Positions 54,269 through 62,171 are shown, numbered from the stretch's first letter. The stretch is DNA of 64,000 nt from Amycolatopsis mediterranei (GCF_026017845.1 NZ_CP100416.1:5982032-6046031), one strand, 5' to 3'. Notes: generated by a model from the sequence alone, not told the origin. Numbers and translations: made by a program.

Positions 54269-55707
54269 GGGCGCGCCGAAGCGTGGGCGTCCAGGAGGGC
54301 CTCGGTGAGGTTGCGGGCGGTCGTGGCCGCCCGCCAGCGCGGGCCGGCCAGCTCGGTGACCATCAGCTTCAGCATGGCGCGCACCATGTCCGGCTGCTTG
54401 CCCACGCCCGCGTCCAGCAGCGGTCCGACCTGCGCGGCGGCCCCTTCGAGGTCGTCGAGCCGCAGGTGTGCGCGGCCCGTGTCGATCCGGATCATCGGAT
54501 CCATGGCTTCCCAGCGGTTTTCCGTCGACAGCTGCTCGAAAGCCTCGCGGGCGGTGGTGAACTCGCGCAGCGCGGCCGAGGCCTGCCCGACCGAAAGCAG
54601 CGCGTTGCCGGCCATGTAGTGCCGCCGGTCCTTCGTGATGTTGAAGAATTTGTCCTCGCCACCGGCCCCCAGGTCCGGGTCTTCGATGGCCGTCCAGCGC
54701 GCGATCGCGTCCAGCACCTTCCGCTCCGCCTGCACCGAGGACCAGCCGCGCGCCTCGGCGAGGATGAGCGGGGCGTCGGTGAGCCGCCCGCCCACGTGGT
54801 AGTTGAGCCCGTCGGCGGCGAGCTTCGCGGATTCGATGCCGTTGCCGGCCCAGAACGCCACGCGGGCCTGGGACGTGCGCACCCAGCGCCGGGCGAGGAA
54901 GTCGTCGGCGTACTGGGTGTAGAGCCACGCGGCGGAATTGAGTTCGCGCGAGCTCCGGTACCGGCCGAGGTCGCCCGCGATCCAGGCCATCATCGCGTTC
55001 GACTTCGCCCCGATGAGCAGGAGGTCCTGCGTCTGCTTCGGCCGCTGACGGCCCTTCAGCAGGGACGCGGTCCGGTCGGCGATCACCGCGAGCTGGCCGA
55101 GGATCGAGTCGGGCGCGATCCGGGTGTAGGCGCCGCCGAGGAAGTCGAGGTCCGACCACAGGTCGTCGAGCTGGACATCGTCCACGTTGGTCGTCGTGAG
55201 CAGGAGGGCGTCGCCGAGGGCGCCGGCGCCGAACTCCTCTTCCGCCTGGGCCGGGGTGCGGGCCGGCGGCACCTCGGGCTGGGCGACCGTGACGACCGCG
55301 GGCTCGGCGTCGGCGTGGTACTCGGCGAGGTCCTTGGCCGGCAGCTGCTCGAGATCACGCAGCCCCAGCAGGCATTTCCAGCCGGTGCCGTAGACCTGGG
55401 CCAGTACCCGCAGCGCCGCGACGGTGGGCCGGACGCCGCGATCCGGCCACTGCTCGTACTCCCAGATCCGCGTGCCGCGCATGCCCGCGCGGGGGTCGCC
55501 GGTGACGGCGTTGTACTGGTGCGCCGCGACGTCGAGCGAAAGCTCCGACGCCAGCCGCCACGCGGCGCGCGGCGGGATCCGGCATTCGACGATCAGGTTC
55601 TTCGCCACCTGGGCCGGGATCGCCTCCTCGGGAAAGCCCAACGCCGTCAGCCGGTCCCGCAGTTGTGCACGATAGGGCTTGCTCCCTGGTTTGGCCTGTC
55701 GACTCAT
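54265..55707 (-). CDS. Actinobacterial HTH regulator with TPR-like C-terminal domain
   Basis: A 480-residue regulator. The N-terminal about 110 residues look like a DNA-binding domain of the type found upstream of many actinobacterial signalling genes (RLTALGFPEEAIPAQVAKNLIVECRIPPRAAWRLASEL, and GTRIWEYEQWP...VAALRVLAQVYG). The remaining about 300 residues are helical repeats suited to ligand or peptide binding. ATG 55707 opens a five-gene operon by successive 4-base overlaps. Tandem direct repeats at 55820-55856 in its own upstream region suggest autoregulation. Confidence 0.75.
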   Translation of the reverse strand: MSRQAKPGSKPYRAQLRDRLTALGFPEEAIPAQVAKNLIVECRIPPRAAWRLASELSLDVAAHQYNAVTGDPRAGMRGTRIWEYEQWPDRGVRPTVAALRVLAQVYGTGWKCLLGLRDLEQLPAKDLAEYHADAEPAVVTVAQPEVPPARTPAQAEEEFGAGALGDALLLTTTNVDDVQLDDLWSDLDFLGGAYTRIAPDSILGQLAVIADRTASLLKGRQRPKQTQDLLLIGAKSNAMMAWIAGDLGRYRSSRELNSAAWLYTQYADDFLARRWVRTSQARVAFWAGNGIESAKLAADGLNYHVGGRLTDAPLILAEARGWSSVQAERKVLDAIARWTAIEDPDLGAGGEDKFFNITKDRRHYMAGNALLSVGQASAALREFTTAREAFEQLSTENRWEAMDPMIRIDTGRAHLRLDDLEGAAAQVGPLLDAGVGKQPDMVRAMLKLMVTELAGPRWRAATTARNLTEALLDAHASARP

Positions 55708-55819
55708 CGTTCATCCAACGATTTCCGGAGTTCGGGGGCTCCCCACGACGACCCTACCGCAGCGTGTCCGCGGCGGCCCAGGTCGTCACGAAGGCGGAAA
55801 ACGTGTGATTTGCGAGAAA

Positions 55820-55856
55820 TTGAGGACGCAACAAGGAAGTTGAGTGCGCAACAAGG
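55820..55856 (-). promoter_or_regulatory. Tandem direct repeats upstream of the AfsA-operon regulator
   Basis: TTGAGGACGCAACAAGG (55820-55836) and TTGAGTGCGCAACAAGG (55840-55856) are 15/17 identical with a 20-base period, i.e. two helical turns. They lie 113-149 bases upstream of ATG 55707. This geometry fits a dimeric activator or repressor reading direct repeats next to the promoter; the operon's own first gene is the obvious candidate. Confidence 0.6.
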
Positions 55857-55889
55857 GTTTCCGGCCGGACGCACTTTTGCGAGCCTGAC

Positions 55890-55903
55890 TGAGAGCGCTC
55901 CCA
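55890..55903. promoter_or_regulatory. CebR/CelR-like operator between the AfsA operon and the Cip1-like gene
   Basis: TGAGAGCGCTCCCA matches TGGGAGCGCTCCCA at 13 of 14 positions. It is 183 bases from the regulator start (55707) and 361 bases from the Cip1-like start (56264), so it may serve the AfsA-type operon rather than the plus-strand gene. Confidence 0.65.
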
Positions 55904-56155
55904 TTTTCCCCGGTTCGGCGCCCGTCCGTGATCTTGGGACGATTTTCCGGAATCCACCCCAACGGCGGCGTCCGGACCCGCGGACCGGTGGCGCAGGGCG
56001 ACCGGGACATGTCCCGCGCCCCAACGAGTTCGGCCGTTCAGGAGCGTTCAGTGGCGAGGCCGGGCGCACCGGCTGCGGAAAACGGACCACCGGATCGGCC
56101 CGCGTCCGGGTCCCTCTTTACAAGCGCGACACACCGGGGTTACCTTTCCCGCGGC

Positions 56156-56169
56156 TGGAAGCGCTCCCA
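56156..56169 (+). promoter_or_regulatory. CebR/CelR-like operator upstream of the Cip1-like gene
   Basis: TGGAAGCGCTCCCA, identical to the sites at 47711 and 59790, lies 95 bases before ATG 56264. The rest of the 556-base intergenic region (55708-56263) holds the second site at 55890, the direct repeats at 55820 and no gene. Confidence 0.78.
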
Positions 56170-56263
56170 TGCCAGGTCGCCTCGCCAGAACGCGGCCACC
56201 ACCCAGGGGCGCCGTGGTGCAGGCCACGGCGCCCCTGTCCGCGTCCGGAGGAGGAGCCACCCC

Positions 56264-57442
56264 ATGAACAGGTTCGCCGGCGCCTTGGCCGCGCTCTGCC
56301 TCGCCGCGGCGGGCACCACCGCGATCGTCGTGGCCGGTCCGGCCACCGCCGCGCCCGCGTGCTCGGTCGCCTACCGCGTCAACCAGTGGCAGAGCGGGTA
56401 CACCGCCGACATCACGGTGACCAACGGCGCCACCGCGGCCTCCTCCTGGACGCTCACCTGGCACTACGCGGGGAACCAGTCCGTGACGTCCGCGTGGAAC
56501 GCCACCGTCCGCCAGAGCGGGACCGCGGTCACCGCGCAGAGCCTGTCCTACAACGGCGCGCTGCCCGCCGGCGGCTCGGTCTCCTTCGGCCTCCAGGGCA
56601 CCTACAGCGGGACGAACGACACGCCCACGGACTTCGCGCTCAACGGCGTCTCGTGCGGCGACCCCGCTCCCCCGACCACGACCACGCCGACCACCTCCAC
56701 GACGCCGACGACGCCCACCACCACCCCGACCACGACGACGTCCGGGCCGCCGCCCGCCGGCTGTGCGGGTGCCGCGATCTGCGACGACTTCGAACAGCAG
56801 ACCGGCAGCACCCCGGGCGGCCGCTGGACCGTCGGCGCGGCCAACTGCTCGGGCACCGGCACGGTCGCCGTCGACACCTCGGTCGCGCACTCGGGCGGCC
56901 GCTCGGTCAAGGTCACCGGCCAGGGCGGCTACTGCAACCACGCCTTCCTCGGCACCAGCCTCACCGGTGTCGGCTCGTCCCACCTCTTCGGCCGGTTCTG
57001 GGTCCGGCACACGACGGCGCTGCCCACCGGGCACGTCGCCTTCATGGCCCTGCGCGACACCGCCGACAACGGCCGGGACCTGCGGGCCGGCGGGCAGAAC
57101 CGGGCGCTGCAGTGGAACCGCGAGTCCGACGACGCGACGCTGCCCGCGCAGAGCCCGGCCGGGGTGGCCCAGAGCGTCCCGCTGGCCACCGGCACCTGGT
57201 CCTGCTTCGAGTTCGAGGTCGACGGCGGCGCGGGCCAGCTGCGGACGTGGCTGAACTCCACCGCGGTACCCGGGCTCGTCGTCGACGGCGTCCCGACCCC
57301 CGACATCGACCAGCAGTGGCTCAACCGGGCCTGGCACCCGGCCCTGATCGACCTGCGGCTCGGCTGGGAGAGCTACGCCGGCGACGCCGACACGCTGTGG
57401 TTCGACGACGTCGCCGTCGGCACTTCGCGGATCGGCTGCTGA
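56264..57442 (+). CDS. Secreted CBM2 protein with Cip1-like C-terminal domain
   Basis: A 392-residue exported protein. The signal peptide ends near ATAAPA. An N-terminal CBM2 (CSVAYRVNQWQSGYTADITVTN...) is joined by a Pro/Thr linker (about 130-160) to a beta-jelly-roll domain (CDDFEQQTGSTPGGRWTV..., ...HVAFMALRDTADNGRDLR..., ...DADTLWFDDVAVGTS). The second domain resembles Cip1, first found in Trichoderma cellulase secretomes and related to polysaccharide lyases. Activity is not established. GGAGGAGG before ATG 56264 fixes the start, and a CebR-like site precedes it. Confidence 0.8.
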   Translation: MNRFAGALAALCLAAAGTTAIVVAGPATAAPACSVAYRVNQWQSGYTADITVTNGATAASSWTLTWHYAGNQSVTSAWNATVRQSGTAVTAQSLSYNGALPAGGSVSFGLQGTYSGTNDTPTDFALNGVSCGDPAPPTTTTPTTSTTPTTPTTTPTTTTSGPPPAGCAGAAICDDFEQQTGSTPGGRWTVGAANCSGTGTVAVDTSVAHSGGRSVKVTGQGGYCNHAFLGTSLTGVGSSHLFGRFWVRHTTALPTGHVAFMALRDTADNGRDLRAGGQNRALQWNRESDDATLPAQSPAGVAQSVPLATGTWSCFEFEVDGGAGQLRTWLNSTAVPGLVVDGVPTPDIDQQWLNRAWHPALIDLRLGWESYAGDADTLWFDDVAVGTSRIGC

Positions 57443-57448
57443 GCAGGG

Positions 57449-58444
57449 CTACCGGCCGAGGACCTTCTCGATCTCGGCCAGCTCCTCGTCGGTGAAATCG
57501 AGGTTCGCGGTGGCCGCGACGGTGTTCTCCAGCTGGGCGACGCTGCTCGCGCCGATCAGCGCGGAGGTGACGCGGCCGCGGCGCAGGACCCAGGCGATGG
57601 CCAGCTGGGCCAGCGTCTGCCCGCGCCGCTCGGCGATGTCGTTCAGCGCGCGGACGGTCGCCAGGGTGTCTTCGGTCAGCCGGTCGCTGGTCAGGAACGG
57701 GCTGGCGCCGGCCGCACGGGAGTCGGCCGGGATGCCCTCGAGGTAGCGGTCGGTCAGCAGGCCCTGGCTCAGCGGCGAGTACGCGATCGAGCCGACGCCG
57801 TGCTCGTCCAGGGTGTCGAGCAGGCCGTCTTCGACCCAGCGGTCCAGCATCGAATACCGCGGCTGGTGGATCAGCAGCGGCGTGCCCAGCTCCCGCAACG
57901 CGGCGAGCGCGGCTTCGGTCTGCTCGGGCGAGTAGTTCGAGATCCCCGCGTACAGCGCCTTCCCCGAGCGGACCGCGGTGTCGAGCGCACCCATCGTCTC
58001 CTCGATCGGCGTCTCCGGGTCCGGCCGGTGCGAATAGAAGATGTCGAAGTAGTCCAGCCCGGTGCGGGCCAGACTCTGGTCGAGGCTCGCCAGGAGGTTC
58101 TTGCGGGAGCCCCACTCGCCGTACGGGCCGTCCCACATCAGGTAGCCCGCCTTGGACGACACCAGGATCTCGTCGCGGTACGGGCGGAAGTCGGCGGCGA
58201 AGTGCCGCCCGAAGCCGGCCTCGGCCGAGCCGGGCGGCGGGCCGTAGTTGTTGGCCAGGTCGAAGTGCGTCACGCCGAGGTCGAACGCCCGGCGCAGCAC
58301 GGCGCGCTGGACGTCGAGGGGCTTGTCGTCCCCGAAGTTGTGCCACAGGCCGAGCGACACGGCGGGCAGCTTCAGCCCGCTGCGCCCGGCCCGCCGGTAG
58401 GGCATGTCCGCGTATCGGTCTTCAGCCGCGGCGAAAGGCGACAT
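57449..58444 (-). CDS. mgrA: Aldo/keto reductase (L-glyceraldehyde-3-phosphate reductase type)
   Basis: A 331-residue AKR of the YghZ/MgrA kind. The catalytic tetrad is visible: Asp and Tyr in THFDLANNYGPPPGSAE, Lys in ILVSSKAGYLMWDGPYGEWGSRK, His in FYSHRPDPETPIEET. The YGPPPGSAE and SRKNLLASLDQSLARTGLDYFDIFYSHR segments are characteristic. It reduces small aldehydes with NADPH. AAGGAG precedes ATG 58444. It lies among sugar-use genes and may clear reactive aldehydes from sugar breakdown. Confidence 0.85.
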   Translation of the reverse strand: MSPFAAAEDRYADMPYRRAGRSGLKLPAVSLGLWHNFGDDKPLDVQRAVLRRAFDLGVTHFDLANNYGPPPGSAEAGFGRHFAADFRPYRDEILVSSKAGYLMWDGPYGEWGSRKNLLASLDQSLARTGLDYFDIFYSHRPDPETPIEETMGALDTAVRSGKALYAGISNYSPEQTEAALAALRELGTPLLIHQPRYSMLDRWVEDGLLDTLDEHGVGSIAYSPLSQGLLTDRYLEGIPADSRAAGASPFLTSDRLTEDTLATVRALNDIAERRGQTLAQLAIAWVLRRGRVTSALIGASSVAQLENTVAATANLDFTDEELAEIEKVLGR

Positions 58445-58476
58445 GGTGCTCCTTGTCGAAGAGGTTCCCCCGCAGT

Positions 58477-59670
58477 CTAGCCGCGGGTGATCACCGCGCC
58501 GGCGAACGACGCCGCGGGCGGCAGGTCCGGCAGCAGGGTCGCCTGGTAGGCGTGGTAGACGTCCGGCTTGCCGGCCCACACCGTCGCGGCGGGACGGTTG
58601 TCCGGGTCGAGTTCGTGGTGCCACGAACCGAGTTCGCGGTCGACGAAGCAGGCTTCGGCGTGCGCGCACCATTCCTCGAAGCGGGCGAGGTAGGCCGGGT
58701 CACCGGTTTCCCGGTGCAGCGTCCACGCCGCGGCCATCGCCTCGGTGACCACCCAGTGCAGCCGGGTGCGCACCACCGGCGTCCCGGCGAAGTCGGTCGT
58801 GTAGACGAACCCCGGCCGTCCGTCGACGGCCCAGCCGTACCGCACGCCCGCCTCGAACAGCGCGGCCGCGTCGGGCAGCAGCCACGGCGGCGCGGCGGCC
58901 CCGAGCGCCCGTCCGAGGTGGACGGCCAGCCGCGCCCATTCGAAGAGGTGCCCGATGGTCGCCCCGAACGGGCGGAACGGGTGGGCGGGTTCGCCGCGGT
59001 TGAACTCCAGCCGGACGCGCCAGTCCGGGTCGTAGTGCTCAGGGAGGAGCCAGCCGTGCGCGCGGGCTTCGCCGTGGACCAGGCGCTCCACAATGGACAG
59101 TGCACGCGCCGCCCACACCGCGTCGCCGGTGACGTCGGCGGCGGCCAGGAAGGCCTCCACGGTGTGCATGTTGGCGTTGGCGCCGCGGTAGTCCTCCAGG
59201 CGCGTCCAGCCGCGGTCCCAGACGTCGGCGACGAGCCCGGCCGAGGGCTCCCAGAACCGGTGTTCGACGACTTCGAGCGCCTCGGCCAGCAGCGGCCGGG
59301 CGCCTTCGGCACCGGCCGCGGCCGCGCTCGCGGCCGCCAGCACGACGAACGCGTGCTCGTAAGCCCGCTTTTCGGCCACCGCCGTCGAGGCGTACCAGCC
59401 GCCGTGCTCGGCGTCCCGAAGCAGCCCGGTGAGCGCCGCGACGCCGTGCGCGACCTGCTCGCCGGTGTCGGCGCCCCGCAGCGACGCGAGCGCGAAGACG
59501 TGCGTCATCCGGCAGGTGATCCAGGTCTCGACGGGCCGGTCGAGCACCGGCCGCCCGGCGTCGTCGAGCCAGGCGAACCCCCCGGCCGGGTGCACCGCGC
59601 CGCGGGCGAACCCGAGCAGCCGGGCGGGTTCGGCCCGCACCCAGGCGGGAACCGAAGACGGACTGTCCAC
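58477..59670 (-). CDS. AGE-family (N-acylglucosamine 2-epimerase-like) sugar isomerase
   Basis: A 397-residue (alpha/alpha)6-barrel enzyme of the AGE group, which includes N-acyl-D-glucosamine and cellobiose 2-epimerases and mannose isomerases. Visible family elements are TWITCRMTHVFALAS, GGWYAS, EKRAYEHAFVVLAA, RGANANMHTVEAFLAAADVTGD and PFGATIGHLFEWARL, supplying the His and Arg residues of the active site. It is divergent from the LPMO gene with a CebR-like site between, so it may convert a sugar released from plant polymers. GTG 59670 follows AAAGG. Confidence 0.85.
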   Translation of the reverse strand: MDSPSSVPAWVRAEPARLLGFARGAVHPAGGFAWLDDAGRPVLDRPVETWITCRMTHVFALASLRGADTGEQVAHGVAALTGLLRDAEHGGWYASTAVAEKRAYEHAFVVLAAASAAAAGAEGARPLLAEALEVVEHRFWEPSAGLVADVWDRGWTRLEDYRGANANMHTVEAFLAAADVTGDAVWAARALSIVERLVHGEARAHGWLLPEHYDPDWRVRLEFNRGEPAHPFRPFGATIGHLFEWARLAVHLGRALGAAAPPWLLPDAAALFEAGVRYGWAVDGRPGFVYTTDFAGTPVVRTRLHWVVTEAMAAAWTLHRETGDPAYLARFEEWCAHAEACFVDRELGSWHHELDPDNRPAATVWAGKPDVYHAYQATLLPDLPPAASFAGAVITRG

Positions 59671-59789
59671 TCTCTGCCTTTCTCCACCGGCCCGCCCCGT
59701 TCGAGGAGCCCCCGCCAACGTAGGCCAAGGTCCCCGCCCCGGCCATCGCGGGCTGTTCCGGAAGTGACCCCCACCGCGTATCCTGACCT

Positions 59790-59803
59790 TGGAAGCGCTC
59801 CCA
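59790..59803. promoter_or_regulatory. CebR/CelR-like operator between the AGE gene and the LPMO gene
   Basis: TGGAAGCGCTCCCA lies 36-49 bases upstream of GTG 59839 (LPMO) and 120 bases upstream of GTG 59670 (AGE epimerase), so one repressor site could control both divergent genes. Confidence 0.78.
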
Positions 59804-59838
59804 GTCTTCGACGCACGCAACCCAATGAAGGGACTGAC

Positions 59839-60963
59839 GTGACCAGGAGACGAAGTACCATCCTCGCCGCCGTCACCGTGCTGCTGGCGAGCCTGACCGC
59901 CATCCTGCTGAACACCGGCACGGCCGAGGCGCACGGCGCCATGATGAAGCCGGGCAGCCGGACCTTCCTGTGCTGGCAGGACGGGCTCAGCTCGACCGGC
60001 GAGATCAAGCCCATCAACCCGGCCTGCGCGGCCGCCGTGGGCGTCAGCGGTGCCAATTCGCTGTACAACTGGTTCGCCGTGCTGCGGTCCGACGGCGCCG
60101 GGCGCACGCGGGGGTTCATCCCCGACGGGAAGCTGTGCTCCGGCGGGAACCCGAACTACGCGGGCTTCGACGGCGTCGGCGCGTGGCCGCTGACCCACCT
60201 CACCTCCGGGGCCCAGTTCGACTTCTCCTACAACGCGTGGGCCGCGCACCCGGGCTGGTTCTACACGTACGTGACGAAGGACGGGTGGAACCCGAACCAG
60301 CCGCTCACCTGGGACTCGCTGGAGGACCAGCCGTTCCTGACGGTGGACCACCCACCGGTGACCGGGCAGGTCGGCACGGTGGACGGCCAGTACAAGTGGA
60401 GCGGTGCGCTGCCGTCGAACAAGTCGGGCCGGCACATCATCTACTCGGTGTGGAAGCGCTCGGACAGCGCCGAGACGTTCTACGGCTGCTCGGACGTCAC
60501 CTTCGACGGCGGGCACGGCGAGGTCACCGGTGTGAAGGACCCGGGCACCGGCACGACGACCACGCCCACGACCCCGACGACACCCACCACCCCGACGACA
60601 CCGACGACTCCCACCACACCCACGACGCCCACCACGCCGACCACCCCGACGACCCCGGCGGGCTCGTGCATGGCGATGTACGAAATCACCAACACCTGGA
60701 GCGGCGGTTACCAGGCCACGGTGACGGTGATGAACCACGGCACCAGGCCGTTCACGAGCTGGCAGGCCGGGTGGACCCTGCCCGCGGGCCAGACGATCGC
60801 CAGCGTGTGGAACGGCACGCTGAGCCAGTCCGGTTCGGCGGTCACGGTCCGCAACGCCAACTGGAACGGCTCCGTCGCGGCCGACGGCACGACCACCTTC
60901 GGGCTGGTCGTCAACACCACCGGAGGCAGCGCGGCGCCGTCGCCGACGTGCCAGGGCACCTGA
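59839..60963 (+). CDS. AA10 lytic polysaccharide monooxygenase with CBM2
   Basis: A 374-residue secreted copper enzyme. The signal peptide ends TAEA and the mature protein begins with His32 (HGAMMKPGSRTFLC), the N-terminal half of the copper histidine brace. The second brace His is probably His137 in NAWAAHPGW. The catalytic domain ends near residue 228 and a Thr-Pro linker of about 35 residues joins it to a CBM2 (CMAMYEITNTWSGGYQATVTVMN...). It should cleave crystalline cellulose by oxidation and so boost the GH enzymes. GTG 59839 follows AAGGGA. Confidence 0.94.
   Translation: MTRRRSTILAAVTVLLASLTAILLNTGTAEAHGAMMKPGSRTFLCWQDGLSSTGEIKPINPACAAAVGVSGANSLYNWFAVLRSDGAGRTRGFIPDGKLCSGGNPNYAGFDGVGAWPLTHLTSGAQFDFSYNAWAAHPGWFYTYVTKDGWNPNQPLTWDSLEDQPFLTVDHPPVTGQVGTVDGQYKWSGALPSNKSGRHIIYSVWKRSDSAETFYGCSDVTFDGGHGEVTGVKDPGTGTTTTPTTPTTPTTPTTPTTPTTPTTPTTPTTPTTPAGSCMAMYEITNTWSGGYQATVTVMNHGTRPFTSWQAGWTLPAGQTIASVWNGTLSQSGSAVTVRNANWNGSVAADGTTTFGLVVNTTGGSAAPSPTCQGT
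60553..60660 (+). repeat. Low-complexity Thr-Thr-Pro linker repeat in the LPMO gene
   Basis: About 108 bases of degenerate 9-base units (ACC-ACS-CCS type) encode ten or so Thr-Pro-Thr units between catalytic domain and CBM2. Similar shorter linkers occur in the GH74 (around 50095-50170) and Cip1-like (around 56675-56755) genes. These tracts are prone to length change. Confidence 0.85.
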
Positions 60964-60994
60964 ACCGTCCTGAGTGGACAGAAGTGGACAGACC

Positions 60995-61043
60995 GGTGAA
61001 GGCCGCTTCGGGGAACGCGAAGATCCCCGAAGCGGCCTTCACC
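60995..61043. terminator. Bidirectional terminator hairpin between LPMO and lacI genes
   Basis: Perfect 19-base arms, GGTGAAGGCCGCTTCGGGG and its complement, around an 11-base loop. It lies between the convergent ends of the LPMO and LacI genes, and its right arm covers the last codons of lacI. It should terminate both transcripts. Confidence 0.85.
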
Positions 61044-61989
61044 CGTTCGCCGGGCCGGTGCTGCCGCGGGTGATCAGCCGCGGCCGGGAGGTGTGGACGT
61101 CGCCGGGGCGCGCCCCGGCCAGCACGTCGTGCAGGACGGAGGCCGCGAGCGCGCCGAGTTCGGCCAGCGGGCGCCGGATCGCGGTGAGGGCGGGGCGGAC
61201 CAGCCGGCAGAGCGGGGTGTCGTCCCACGACACCACCGAGAGGTCCTTCGGCACCGCCAGGCCGAGTTCGCGCGCGGCCGCGAGCGCGGCCACCGCCAGG
61301 TCGTCGGTGTCGCACAGCAGCGCGGTGGGCCGGGGGCGCGCGGCCAGCACCCGGCGGACCGCGTCGGCCGACGGTTCGGGGTGGACGGTGCCCGGGTACG
61401 GGAGGCCGGTCGCGGCGGTGGTGAACGCCCGCCGCCGCGCCGCGGGGTCGGCGAACACCGCCGCGCCCGCGATCCGGACCACGTGCCGGTGCCCGAGTGC
61501 CGCGAGGTACGCCAGCGCTTCGGCGGCGCCGGCGACGTCGTCCACGAGCACCGAGGGCACGCCCGGCACGCCGCCCGGCCCGCCGAGCACGACCGCCGGC
61601 AGGCCGATCCGCACCAGCTCGGCCGCGCAGCCCGGCGCGGTGAGCAGCACGCCGTCGACCTTCCGCTCGGCACGCCAGCGGCGGTAGACGGCCAGCGCGG
61701 CGTCGCGGCCGGGGGCGGCCTGCACCAGAAGCTCGCCCTCGAACCCGTCGAGCAGGGCCGGGACGAACGCCTCCAGGGGCCGGTCGAGCACCAGGCCGAG
61801 CGCCCCGGACCGGCCGCCGGACAGCGCCCGCGCGGTGCTGCTGGGGGCCCACCCGAGCTCCCGGGCGATCTCGGTGATCCGCCGCCGGGTGGCCTCCGAG
61901 ACACCGGGGCGGCCGTTGAGGGCGTAGGAGACCGCGCCCTTGGAGACCCCGGCCTCCTTCGCGATGTCGGTGATCGTCGGACGCTTCAT
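61039..61989 (-). CDS. LacI-family transcriptional regulator
   Basis: A 316-residue LacI/GalR regulator. The N-terminal HTH reads TITDIAKEAGVSKGAVSYALNGRPGVSEATRRRI, followed by the hinge helix region SSTARALSGG and a periplasmic-binding-protein-like sugar domain (VDGVLLTAPGC, TALLCDTDDLAVAALAAARELGLAVPKDLSVVSWDDTPL). ATG 61989 has GGAAAGG eight bases upstream, preferred over longer in-frame starts that would enter a tandem repeat. It is divergent from a sugar-binding lipoprotein gene and the only LacI-type regulator in an island with five CebR/CelR-like operators, so it is the candidate repressor. Confidence 0.88.
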   Translation of the reverse strand: MKRPTITDIAKEAGVSKGAVSYALNGRPGVSEATRRRITEIARELGWAPSSTARALSGGRSGALGLVLDRPLEAFVPALLDGFEGELLVQAAPGRDAALAVYRRWRAERKVDGVLLTAPGCAAELVRIGLPAVVLGGPGGVPGVPSVLVDDVAGAAEALAYLAALGHRHVVRIAGAAVFADPAARRRAFTTAATGLPYPGTVHPEPSADAVRRVLAARPRPTALLCDTDDLAVAALAAARELGLAVPKDLSVVSWDDTPLCRLVRPALTAIRRPLAELGALAASVLHDVLAGARPGDVHTSRPRLITRGSTGPANG

Positions 61990-62001
61990 CGCAGCCTTTC
62001 C

Positions 62002-62061
62002 GGGCACCACGGGTCCGGGCACCACGGGCCTGGGCACCCCGGGCTCGGGCACCACGAGTCT
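62002..62061. repeat. Four tandem copies of a 15-bp repeat in the lacI leader
   Basis: GGGCACCACGGGTCC and three variants (each starting GGGCACC) lie head to tail from 62002 to 62061. They sit directly upstream of the lacI ribosome-binding site and so probably within its leader or promoter. The 15-base unit keeps a reading frame, but no good start supports translation through it. Confidence 0.8.
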
Positions 62062-62157
62062 GGAACCGGCAGGGGCCGGAGCCCGCGTTCCGTGTTTGCG
62101 CGGACACCCGCCGTCGCGCACCTTGACACCCGCCGCACCGGGAAACAAGACTCGCCC

Positions 62158-62171
62158 CGGGAGCGCTCCCA
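62158..62171. promoter_or_regulatory. CebR/CelR-like operator upstream of the sugar-binding lipoprotein
   Basis: CGGGAGCGCTCCCA contains the perfect 12-base palindrome GGGAGCGCTCCC and matches the consensus at 13 of 14 positions. It ends 45 bases before ATG 62217 and is 169 bases from the divergent lacI start, a position suited to repression of the binding-protein gene and possible autoregulation. Confidence 0.8.

Noticed and set aside
60449..60462. A further CebR-like site inside the LPMO gene (TGGAAGCGCTCGGA)
   Set aside because: Only a half-site match, inside coding sequence and explained by the codons for Trp-Lys-Arg-Ser-Asp.
60480..60695. Minus-strand ORF made of repeated Val-Val-Gly
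   Set aside because: It is the complement of the Thr-Pro linker of the LPMO gene.
61990..62148. Longer LacI start upstream at 62148
   Set aside because: It would add a Val-Pro repeat and overlap the promoter region; ATG 61989 has a good ribosome-binding site and opens with the canonical HTH.
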